Assembly: GCA_015655225.1 (NCBI GenBank)
Contig: JAATFK010000304.1
Location: 1 to 18,623, forward strand
Length of the DNA stretch: 18,623 nucleotides
Origin: Solirubrobacterales bacterium
Lineage (GTDB): Bacteria > Actinomycetota > Thermoleophilia > Solirubrobacterales > Solirubrobacteraceae
Direction: 5' to 3'
Below the pieces are notes generated by a model. That model made no database searches. It saw only the letters and a list, made by a program, of their open reading frames with translations, and was not told the origin of the DNA. Positions 13,317 to 18,623 of this stretch are shown piece by piece. The translations under genes were made by a program, and so were the position numbers. The stretch's first letter is position 1. Each line of letters opens with the position of its first letter.

Positions 13317-13724
13317 TTGTTCGCTTCCCGCAGTCGTCGTCTCGTCCTCTCCGTCCTCGCGGCCGCGATGCTGGTGCTCGCCGCCGCCGTCCCGGCGCTC
13401 GCCGCCAGCTCCGCCAGCTAGACGCTCAGCAACTTCAAGATCACCGGCACGTCGAGCGCGAAGGCCGGCAGCGTGACCTTCAAGGTCAAGAACAGCGCCT
13501 CGATCGAGCACGAGCTGGTCGTCATCAAGACGAACACCCCCGCCGCCAAGCTGAAGGTCAAGAACGGCGAGGCCAGCGAGGCCGGCAGCGTCGGCGAGGT
13601 CGAGCTGGGCGGCGGCTCGTCGAAGACGCTCAAGCTGAACCTGAAGAAGGGTCACTACGTGCTGATCTGCAACGTCAAGGGTCACTACATGGCCGGCATG
13701 CACAAGGACTTCACCGTCAAGTAG
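13317..13724 (+). pseudogene. Secreted cupredoxin (type I copper protein) interrupted by one in-frame amber codon
   Basis: The frame starts at TTG 13317, exactly 6 nt after a perfect GGAGGT, and encodes a signal peptide (FASRSRRLVLSVLAAAMLVL, then AAAVPALAASSAS). TAG follows at 13419-13421 (codon 35), and the same frame continues without a gap as TLSNFKITGTSSAKAGSVTF to a TAG at 13722. The downstream part is an intact cupredoxin: His65 in SIEHEL, then Cys118, His123 and Met128 in LICNVKGHYMAGM, the full type I copper ligand set. A Tyr (TAC/TAT) is the residue expected before TLSNF, so one base change explains the stop. Without readthrough only a 34-residue signal peptide is made; re-initiation (for example GTG 13473) would lack the export signal. 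Sequencing error, recent pseudogenisation and suppression all remain possible. Confidence 0.85.
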
Positions 13725-13779
13725 TCGTACGCCGCACCGCCAGCCCGCCGGGTCCGCGACGATGCGGTCGCGCCCGGCG

Positions 13780-13805
13780 CGCTCGGCGGGGGCGAGCGCC
13801 GAGCG
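13780..13805 (+). terminator. GC-rich hairpin after the cupredoxin gene
   Basis: CGCTCGGCG (13780-13788) and CGCCGAGCG (13797-13805) form a perfect 9-bp stem with an 8-nt loop, 56 nt after the cupredoxin stop. No T-run follows, so it would be an actinobacterial-style I-shaped terminator at best. Confidence 0.4.
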
Positions 13806-13825
13806 GCGCGACTGGACGGCGGGAG

Positions 13826-13831
13826 TAGGTT
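13826..13831 (+). promoter_or_regulatory. -10 element (TAGGTT) of the CheB-domain gene
   Basis: TAGGTT is 6 nt before GTG 13838. The purine-rich GGAGGG in between touches the start codon and is too close to act as a ribosome-binding site, so the mRNA is probably leaderless. Confidence 0.5.
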
Positions 13832-13837
13832 GGAGGG

Positions 13838-14440
13838 GTGAGCACGGATCCGCCGGCCGACGGCCCCGCACCCCAGCTTCCGGTGGTCGCGCTCGTCGCC
13901 TCGGCGGGTGGGATCGCCGCCGTCTCGCACGTCCTCGGCCAGCTGCCGGCGGGGCTGCCCGCCGCCGTCGTCGTCCTGATCCACCAGGAGCCCGACCGCG
14001 TCGGCACGCTCGTCGAGCTGCTCGCGAACCGCTCGGCGCTGCCGGTTTCGGCGGCGACGCACGGCGGGGCGCTGCGCTCCGGGCAGGTCGTCGTCGCGCC
14101 CGCCGGCTCCCACCTGCTCGTCACGCCCGGGCCCGCGACCGCGCTTGTCGTCTCCGGGGTGGCGCCCCCCAGCCGCCCGTCGGCGGACCTGCTGCTGACG
14201 ACGCTCGCGATCGCCGCCGGCCCGCGCGCGACCGCCGTCGTGCTGTCGGGCGGCGGACACGACGGCGCGACCGGCGCGACCGCCGTCCACGTCTTCGGCG
14301 GGACCGTCGTCGCGACCGACGAGGCGACCTCCAGCTCGTTCTCGATGCCGCTCGCGACGATCGAGCGCGACGGCGCGATCGACCACGTCGTCGCGCTCGA
14401 CGAGGTCGCCCCGCTGCTCGCCGAGCTCGTCGCGGTCTGA
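13838..14440 (+). CDS. Stand-alone CheB-type methylesterase domain protein
   Basis: Protein of 200 aa matching the catalytic domain of the chemotaxis methylesterase CheB. The catalytic triad is visible: Ser22 in ALVASAGG, His49 in VVLIHQEP, and Asp142 in LSGGGHDGATGA. The loop GQVVVAPAGSHLLV and the end motif DEATSSSFSMPLATI also match (compare SAFGMP in the family). The N-terminal receiver domain of a regular CheB (about 350 aa) is absent, so there is no phosphorylation control. No chemoreceptor, CheA or CheR gene is in the window. Such free-standing domains are common in Actinobacteria and may deamidate or demethylate another target. The GTG start at 13838 follows TAGGTT. It is convergent with the DUF6328 gene, with 8 nt between the stops. 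Confidence 0.88.
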   Translation: MSTDPPADGPAPQLPVVALVASAGGIAAVSHVLGQLPAGLPAAVVVLIHQEPDRVGTLVELLANRSALPVSAATHGGALRSGQVVVAPAGSHLLVTPGPATALVVSGVAPPSRPSADLLLTTLAIAAGPRATAVVLSGGGHDGATGATAVHVFGGTVVATDEATSSSFSMPLATIERDGAIDHVVALDEVAPLLAELVAV

Positions 14441-14444
14441 TCGA

Positions 14445-14461
14445 ACGCTCAGTGCGAGCGT
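14445..14461. terminator. Short hairpin between convergent CheB-domain and DUF6328 genes
   Basis: ACGCTC (14445-14450) and GAGCGT (14456-14461) form a perfect 6-bp stem with a 5-nt loop at the junction. There is no T-run; weak evidence for bidirectional termination. Confidence 0.3.
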
Positions 14462-14928
14462 CTCCCCATCAGCCGGCGTGAGAGCGCGAGGCCGAACCAG
14501 AACCAGCCGAACGCCGCCGCCGCGAGCGCGGTCGCGACCACCGCGGTCGACTCCTTGAAGAGGAAGTCGGTCACGAGCAGCACCGCGCACGTCATCGCGA
14601 GCGCCAGCGCGACGAGCCCCGCGAGCGCCATCCGCGTCGCCGTGTGGATCAGCTGCGGCTTGTCGCGGTGGCGGAACATGATCCGGTGATAGGCGGTCGG
14701 CGCGATGAACAGCGCCGAGGCGAACGCGGAGCAGAGCAGCGTCACGAGGTAGAGGTCCTTCTGGAAGTCCGTCACCTGCCCGAAGCGCTGGTTGAACGGC
14801 ACCGCCAGCAGGAACCCGAACAGCAGCTGGACGCCCGGCATCGCCACCCGCAGCTCCTGCAGCAGCTCGCCCAGCTGGCGGTCGAGCTGCTCCTGCTCGC
14901 CCTCGACCTCGTCGGATGGCGTCTTCAT
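14449..14928 (-). CDS. DUF6328 family membrane protein
   Basis: Membrane protein of 159 aa. An acidic N-terminus (DEVEGEQEQLDRQLGELLQE) leads to LRVAMPGVQLLFGFLLAVPFNQRF and helix 1, then YLVTLLCSAFASALFIAPTAYHRIMFR (helix 2 with the conserved APTAYHR), helix 3 (MALAGLVALALAMTCAVLLV) and helix 4 (VVATALAAAAFGWFWFGLAL). I recognise this as the DUF6328 family, whose function is unknown; the LNR/ELRV..PGVQ block and the HR after helix 2 are its hallmarks. AGGAG ends 8 nt before ATG 14928, a good ribosome-binding site. It is divergent from the crcB pair with a 58-nt gap, and convergent with the CheB-domain gene. Confidence 0.82.
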   Translation of the reverse strand: MKTPSDEVEGEQEQLDRQLGELLQELRVAMPGVQLLFGFLLAVPFNQRFGQVTDFQKDLYLVTLLCSAFASALFIAPTAYHRIMFRHRDKPQLIHTATRMALAGLVALALAMTCAVLLVTDFLFKESTAVVATALAAAAFGWFWFGLALSRRLMGRRSH

Positions 14929-14986
14929 GGAGGGGACTCCTACCCCGATCGCGCCGGTCCGGCGCGCCGTCTAGCGTTCGCTCGCG

Positions 14987-15400
14987 ATGGCTGCCCGGAC
15001 GACCCGCTTCGACCGCCGCGAGCTGGCGGCGATCTTCGTCGGCGGCTTCGCCGGCGCGGTCGCGCGGGCGGAGCTGGCGACGATCCAGTCGTCCGGCGCG
15101 GGCGCCTGGCCCTGGGGGACCTTCGCGGTGAACGTCGCGGGCGCGCTCCTGCTCGGCTGGGTCGCGACGCGCCTCGCCGAGCACGTGCCGCCGCGCGCCT
15201 ACCACCGGCCGCTGCTCGGGACCGGCTTCTGCGGCGCGCTGACGACCTTCTCGACGTTCCAGCTGGAGCTGCTGCGGATGCTCGACGGCCACCACGCCGG
15301 GCTGGCGGTCGCGTACGCCGCCGCGAGCATCGCCGGCGGCCTGCTGGCGGTCGCCGCCGGGTCCGCGCTCGCCCGCCAGCCGCGCGCGGTGGCGCCGTGA
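14987..15400 (+). CDS. crcB: Fluoride-specific ion channel CrcB/Fluc, subunit 1
   Basis: Fluoride exporter subunit of 137 aa with four membrane helices. Motifs: FVGGFAGAVARAEL in helix 1, WPWGTFAVNVAGALLLGW in helix 2 (the conserved G-T-f-x-x-N), and GTGFCGALTTFSTFQLELL in helix 3, where TTFSTF lines the fluoride pore and binds the central sodium. The channel lowers cytoplasmic fluoride. It is the first of two overlapping crcB genes (GTGA), and paired genes usually encode subunits of opposite topology that form an antiparallel heterodimer. TAGCGT at 14972-14977 is 9 nt before ATG 14987, leaving no room for a crcB fluoride riboswitch in a transcript starting there. The 20-residue N-terminal charged stretch is slightly longer than usual. 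Confidence 0.92.
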   Translation: MAARTTRFDRRELAAIFVGGFAGAVARAELATIQSSGAGAWPWGTFAVNVAGALLLGWVATRLAEHVPPRAYHRPLLGTGFCGALTTFSTFQLELLRMLDGHHAGLAVAYAAASIAGGLLAVAAGSALARQPRAVAP

Positions 15401-15762
15401 CGCTGCCGGTCGTGCTCGCCATCGGGCTGATCGGCGGCCTCGGCTCGCTCGCCCGCTTCCTGCTCGACGCGGCCGTCGCCGCGCGTGTCGGGCGGGCGTT
15501 CCCGTGGGGGACGCTGACGATCAACCTGTCCGGCTCGTTCGTGCTCGGGCTGCTGACCGGCCTCGCACTGCGAGGCGACGCGCGCCTGATCGTCGCGACC
15601 GGCCTGATCGGCTCCTTCACGACGTTCTCGACCTGGATGCTCGACAGCGTCCTGCTGCGGCGCTCGGGGATGGTGCGGCTCGCGGCGCTCAACGTCGCCG
15701 GCAGCATGCTGCTGGGTTTTGGCGCGGTCGCGCTCGGGAGAGCGATCGGGACCGCGTTCTAG
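15397..15762 (+). CDS. crcB: Fluoride-specific ion channel CrcB/Fluc, subunit 2
   Basis: Second Fluc subunit, 121 aa and four helices. AIGLIGGLGSLARFLLD is helix 1, FPWGTLTINLSGSFVLGLL helix 2 with the conserved Asn, and GLIGSFTTFSTWMLDSVLL helix 3 with TTFSTW, then a final helix AALNVAGSMLLGFGAVALG. The GTG start at 15397 overlaps the stop of the first copy (GTGA), so the two are translated together, which suits a 1:1 heterodimer. Arg and Lys placement differs between the copies (many at the N-terminus of copy 1, few in copy 2), in keeping with opposite membrane orientation (inference). The stop is 9 nt from the convergent hydrolase stop. Confidence 0.92.
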   Translation: MTLPVVLAIGLIGGLGSLARFLLDAAVAARVGRAFPWGTLTINLSGSFVLGLLTGLALRGDARLIVATGLIGSFTTFSTWMLDSVLLRRSGMVRLAALNVAGSMLLGFGAVALGRAIGTAF

Positions 15763-15771
15763 GCGCGCCGC

Positions 15772-16566
15772 CTACGCCGCCGGCGCTGTGGGCGCGAGCG
15801 TGCGGGAGCTGCCGGCGAGCAGCACGCGCGTGACGAGCGCGGGGTCGTCCCACATCGGGACGTGGCCGCAGTCGGGCAGCGTCAGCGTCTCGACGTGCGG
15901 GGCGCGCAGCGGCGCCGGGCGCAGCAGCCGGTCGCGCTCGCCCCATGCGACCGTGACCGGCAGGTCGAGCCGCTCGGCGCCGGTGAAGAACGAGCTGCGC
16001 ATCGCGAAGCTGGTCGCCTCGTAGGCGGTCGCGCGGGCGTAGGAGCTGACCATGCGGCGGGCGGCCTCGGCGGGGACGCGCTCCGGGTGGGCGACGAAGT
16101 TCGCGAGCGCGAGCCGCCGCAGGCTCTCGCTCTGGAGCAGCAGCGGGAGCGCCGGGGCGAGCGCTCTCGCCGCCAGTCGCGCGGGGCTCTGCGTCGGGCC
16201 GGTCGCGCGCGTCAGCGGTCGGCCCCAGAGGCCGGCGGGGCAGATGCAGGTGACCGTGTGGGCGCGGTTCGCCTTCGCCAGCTCGAGTGCGACCCAGCCG
16301 CCGAGCGAGTTGCCGGCGACGTGGACGCGGTCGAGCCCAAGCTCGTCGAGCAGCGTCGCGACGGCGCCGGCGAGCGCGGCGGGCGTCGGGTCGACGCCGT
16401 CGGGCAGGGGCGGCGAGTGGCCGAAGCCGGGCAGGTCGAGCGCGATCAGGTCGCGGCCGGAGGCGAGCCGGTCGATCACCGGCTCCCAGACGCACAGCTC
16501 ACTCCCGATCCCGTGGATCAGGATCAGCGGCTCGCCCGTGCCGGTGCGGATGAAGTTCAGCGCCAT
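15772..16566 (-). CDS. Alpha/beta-fold hydrolase
   Basis: Soluble hydrolase of 264 aa. Motifs in order: LILIHGIGSELCVWEP (oxyanion hole), LIALDLPGFGHSPPL, the nucleophile elbow AGNSLGGWVALELA with the catalytic Ser, a helical cap region (residues about 120-190), WGERDRLL for the acid Asp and CGHVPMWDDP for the catalytic His. All three catalytic residues are present, so it should be an active esterase, lipase or C-C hydrolase; the substrate is unknown. GAAGGG lies 5 nt before ATG 16566 as a weak ribosome-binding site. Upstream, the inverted repeat TGTGTC-N5-GACACA at 16622-16638 is a candidate operator. It converges on crcB, 9 nt between stops. Confidence 0.88.
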   Translation of the reverse strand: MALNFIRTGTGEPLILIHGIGSELCVWEPVIDRLASGRDLIALDLPGFGHSPPLPDGVDPTPAALAGAVATLLDELGLDRVHVAGNSLGGWVALELAKANRAHTVTCICPAGLWGRPLTRATGPTQSPARLAARALAPALPLLLQSESLRRLALANFVAHPERVPAEAARRMVSSYARATAYEATSFAMRSSFFTGAERLDLPVTVAWGERDRLLRPAPLRAPHVETLTLPDCGHVPMWDDPALVTRVLLAGSSRTLAPTAPAA

Positions 16567-16621
16567 CGCAGCCCTTCTACGGACGCGCGCGGCGGGCGGA
16601 TGACCGATGTGAGGCGTTCTC

Positions 16622-16638
16622 TGTGTCCTCTAGACACA
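16622..16638. promoter_or_regulatory. Inverted repeat TGTGTC-N5-GACACA upstream of the hydrolase
   Basis: Perfect 6-bp half-sites with a 5-bp spacer (ctcta) in the 111-bp gap between two minus-strand genes, 56 nt before the hydrolase start. The local sequence is less GC-rich than its surroundings. It is a candidate repressor site; no regulator gene is adjacent. Confidence 0.4.
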
Positions 16639-16677
16639 TAGATTGCCTCAGGTCGCGGGGAGGCGGTGCGGCGCGCG

Positions 16678-16944
16678 CTACTGCAGGCCCTCGCGCGCTT
16701 CGCGCACGAGCGTGACGGCCTCGGGGAAGACGACGGCCATGACGCTGCGGATCTGCTGCGCCTGCTCCTCCGTCGTGCCCTGGATGTTGACGCGGTTGAC
16801 CGCCGCCACCGTCAGCTCGACGGCCAGCTTGATCGCGTTGTCGGCCCAGGCGAGCTTCTGCGCTCCCTGCATCGAATCCGCGAACTCAGCCATTCTGCGC
16901 TGAAGCTCGTCCGGATCGCCGAAGAGTCCTCCAAAACCTTCCAT
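16678..16944 (-). CDS. Small helical protein of unknown function
   Basis: Protein of 88 aa that I do not recognise. It begins MEGFGGLFGDPDELQRRM, continues as amphipathic helix (AEFADSMQGAQKLAWADNAIKLAVELTVAAVNRV), then NIQGTTEEQAQQIRSVMAVVFPEAVTLVREAREGLQ. There are no Cys and only one Trp, and there is neither signal peptide nor membrane helix, so a small cytoplasmic, probably oligomeric, helical protein is likely. The Gly/Phe-rich start followed by a Gln/Met helix recalls YbaB-type nucleoid proteins, but the rest does not match. The start ATG 16944 is preferred because TACCAT (plus 16952-16957) is 7 nt upstream; an in-frame ATG at 16953 lies inside that -10. It is divergent from the next hydrolase with 46 nt between the starts. 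Confidence 0.65.
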   Translation of the reverse strand: MEGFGGLFGDPDELQRRMAEFADSMQGAQKLAWADNAIKLAVELTVAAVNRVNIQGTTEEQAQQIRSVMAVVFPEAVTLVREAREGLQ

Positions 16945-16951
16945 GCACCCC

Positions 16952-16982
16952 ATGGTAGCCACTGGCGAGCAGCGGCTACGCT
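16952..16982. promoter_or_regulatory. Divergent back-to-back -10 elements
   Basis: Minus-strand TACCAT (plus 16952-16957) lies 7 nt before ATG 16944, and plus-strand TACGCT (16977-16982) lies 8 nt before ATG 16991. Only 19 bp separate the two hexamers, so the -35 regions must overlap and the two promoters probably compete. Confidence 0.45.
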
Positions 16983-16990
16983 GCGGCGCG

Positions 16991-17728
16991 ATGACCGTCA
17001 CGATCGAAGGCGCCGGAGTCGACCTCGCGTGCGAGGTGGAGGGCGACGGCACGCCCGTCCTGCTGGTCCACGGGATCGCCGCCGGCGCCCGCACCTCGGC
17101 GGGGCTCGCGGCCGCACTCGCCGTCGCCGGCGACGCCCGGGTCGTGCGCTACGACCGCCGTGGCTACGGGGCGAGCGGCGCGCCCGAGCCGTACGAGCGC
17201 ACGACCGTCGCCGAGCAGGCCCAGGATGCCCGCGCCGTGCTGGCGGCCTTCGCGGACGGGGAGCCGGCGGTCGCCTGCGGGACCGACTTCGGCGCGCTCG
17301 TCGTGCTCGACCTCCTCGTCCACAGCCCCGGGCTGCTGCGCGGGGCGGTGCTCGTCGCGCCGCCGCTGCACCAGTTCTCGCTCGACGCGACCGAGGCGCT
17401 CTCGCGCGAGCGCGCGGCGCTCGAAGGGGTCCTGCGCGAGGGCGGACCGGAGGCGGCGGTCGCGGTGCTGGCGCCGGATGCCGACGCGGCCGCGCGGTCC
17501 GACCACCGCGCCGTCTTCGCCGACTACGGCGGGCTCGCGAGCTGGCCCGTCACGCGCGGCGAGCTGCGCGCGGTCGCCGTGCCGGTGCACGTGCTGAGCG
17601 CCCCCGACGCGCCCGCGCACCTGCGCGAGGAGGCCGACGCGCTCGTGCGCCTGCTGCCGCGGGGCCGAGCGGTCGAGAGCACCGACCCGCTGGCGTCGCT
17701 GCGCGAGCTGCTGGCGAGCAGCGACTGA
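16991..17728 (+). CDS. Alpha/beta-fold hydrolase with Asp nucleophile position and no clear catalytic His
   Basis: Protein of 245 aa with an alpha/beta-hydrolase fold: VLLVHGIAAG at the oxyanion strand, VVRYDRRGYGASG, then the elbow VACGTDFGALVVLDLL, where Asp99 takes the nucleophile place. Asp nucleophiles occur in haloalkane dehalogenases and epoxide hydrolases. VHVLSAPDAPAHL would hold the acid residue. At the C-terminus, where GH-x-P is expected, the sequence is GRAVESTDPLASLREL with no His, so the usual catalysis looks impaired. The cap region is short (about residues 125-190). It may be a degenerate or non-catalytic member. Start ATG 16991 is supported by TACGCT upstream and the family N-terminus. 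Confidence 0.8.
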   Translation: MTVTIEGAGVDLACEVEGDGTPVLLVHGIAAGARTSAGLAAALAVAGDARVVRYDRRGYGASGAPEPYERTTVAEQAQDARAVLAAFADGEPAVACGTDFGALVVLDLLVHSPGLLRGAVLVAPPLHQFSLDATEALSRERAALEGVLREGGPEAAVAVLAPDADAAARSDHRAVFADYGGLASWPVTRGELRAVAVPVHVLSAPDAPAHLREEADALVRLLPRGRAVESTDPLASLRELLASSD

Positions 17729-17807
17729 GGCGCCCGACCACCGCCGCCCGAGCCCGATCTGGCTCGTGGCCCGCCGAGTCCCACCGCGCGGCCGGGGTGC
17801 CCGCGAC

Positions 17808-18623
17808 TCAGGTCCGCAGCGCCTCGACCTCGTACTCGAGGAACCCCCCGAGCGCATCGAGGAACGCCCCCGCCTCGAACGCCGTCGCCGGACTCAAGAC
17901 CCCGACCCGGTCGTAGCCCGCCGCCGTCATCAGCGCGGCGCCATGGACGGCGGTCGCCGCCGTCAGGCCGTAGACGTCGGTGCCGCGCACGACGCCGCTG
18001 CGGCTGCGCCCGTCCTCGCCGTGCGCGACCGCGACGACCGTGTAGCGCGCCCCGCGCCGGCGCTCCTCCGACGGTCCCTCGGGGATCCGCCCGAGCGCCG
18101 GCTCCAGCAGCGCCTTCAGCGGCGAGCGCAGCGCCAGCCCGAGCGCCGGCGTCAGCAGCCCGACGAACGGGGCCAAACGGTCGTCGCCGGCGAGCGTCTC
18201 GACCGTGATCAGCGTCGTCACCTTCCGCGTGCGCACGTGGTGGGGGACGGTCAGCACCTCGCCCGACGGGTAGCGCATCACCGGCCGCGACCCGTCCGGG
18301 GCGGGGAAGGGGAAGCGGCCGCGCGGCACCCGCAGGGGAGCCGTGCGCCACCCGCCGTCCTCGTAGACGATCGTCCCCTCGCCGGCCATCCCGAGCGCGC
18401 TGCGCGTCGTCCCCCGCGTCGGCTGGATCCCCTTCGTGGCGTAGGCGATCACCAGCTCCCGCAACGGCTCGACGCCCTCCGCGACGAGCCGCGCGAGCAG
18501 GTCGCCGGGCACGTAGTCGAAGCCCATCGCCGGCACGAGCGCGACGCCGGCCTCGCGCGCGGGCTCGTCCCAGCGGTGGCGCAGCCGGTTCATCCAGCCC
18601 TGCTCGCCGCTCGTGTCGACGTA
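17808..18623 (-). CDS. Saccharopine dehydrogenase-like / trans-acting enoyl reductase family protein (N-terminus beyond the window)
   Basis: C-terminal 271 residues of a larger protein; family members are usually about 390-420 aa, so the Rossmann N-terminal part lies beyond the right edge. The visible part opens with YVDTSGEQGWMNRL, the strand after the cofactor site, then GVALVPAMGFDYVPGDLLARLV, a well-known block of this family, and AYATKGIQPTRGTTRSALG. The C-terminal domain includes RYPSGEVLTVPHHV, YTVVAVAHGEDG and GTDVYGLTAATAVHGAALM, ending in FLEYEVEALRT. Related actinobacterial proteins include the mycobacterial trans-acting enoyl reductase for polyketide lipids; lysine metabolism is unlikely. 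The true start cannot be seen. It is convergent with the hydrolase at 16991, 79 nt between stops. Confidence 0.85.
   Translation of the reverse strand, partial: YVDTSGEQGWMNRLRHRWDEPAREAGVALVPAMGFDYVPGDLLARLVAEGVEPLRELVIAYATKGIQPTRGTTRSALGMAGEGTIVYEDGGWRTAPLRVPRGRFPFPAPDGSRPVMRYPSGEVLTVPHHVRTRKVTTLITVETLAGDDRLAPFVGLLTPALGLALRSPLKALLEPALGRIPEGPSEERRRGARYTVVAVAHGEDGRSRSGVVRGTDVYGLTAATAVHGAALMTAAGYDRVGVLSPATAFEAGAFLDALGGFLEYEVEALRT

Noticed and set aside
14929..14986. Fluoride riboswitch before crcB
   Set aside because: The gap is short and lacks the conserved crcB-motif sequence; a -10 sits 9 nt before the start.
1..18623. CRISPR array, tRNA or mobile element
   Set aside because: No regularly spaced repeats, no cloverleaf-like RNA sequence and no transposase or integrase motif were found on reading both strands.

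Overview
The window is very GC-rich bacterial chromosome. Three things point to a high-GC actinobacterium, most likely class Thermoleophilia (Solirubrobacterales, Conexibacter-like): codons ending almost only in G or C, many GTG starts, and -10 hexamers of the TAnnnT type lying 6-9 nt before the start codon, as expected for leaderless mRNAs. That placement is inference from style and gene content; there is no rRNA or other marker gene. No transposase, integrase, CRISPR array, tRNA or prophage gene was seen.

Layout. Positions 1-953 hold two paralogous alpha/beta hydrolase genes joined head to head, both missing their 5' ends (a rearrangement or assembly junction). A DUF6314-type protein follows, then a large secreted repeat protein (1431-3278) and an HSD17B4-like short-chain dehydrogenase (3335-4285). 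Next come a DHA2-type MFS drug exporter and its divergent TetR regulator (4272-6379), with a clear promoter and operator between them. From 6416 to 9931 lie a luciferase-like F420/flavin oxidoreductase, a MaoC-type hydratase, a histidine phosphatase, a small membrane protein, a flavin-binding split-barrel protein and a group III truncated haemoglobin. From 10014 to 12637 lie an ArsR-SRPBCC fusion regulator, a TetR/SDR divergent pair sharing two operator copies, and an orphan PIN-domain protein. From 12748 to 13724 a four-helix membrane protein and a secreted cupredoxin share an identical promoter-like element, and the cupredoxin gene is broken by a single in-frame amber codon. The rest holds a stand-alone CheB methylesterase domain, a DUF6328 membrane protein, a tandem crcB/Fluc fluoride-channel pair, two more alpha/beta hydrolases, an 88-aa helical protein and the C-terminal part of a saccharopine-dehydrogenase-like reductase.

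How it works together. Most genes look monocistronic. Strands alternate, convergent partners abut or overlap by 4-14 bp, and divergent partners share short promoter regions. The content is a scatter of detoxification, stress and catabolic functions (drug efflux, fluoride export, SDR/LLM/MaoC enzymes, haemoglobin, copper protein), several with a local repressor, rather than one long pathway. The best candidate for an undescribed unit is the membrane protein/cupredoxin pair at 12684-13724, where two genes share GGGAAGGA-N12-CGGCGTCCT, resembling an ECF-sigma promoter (GGAA...CGTC).
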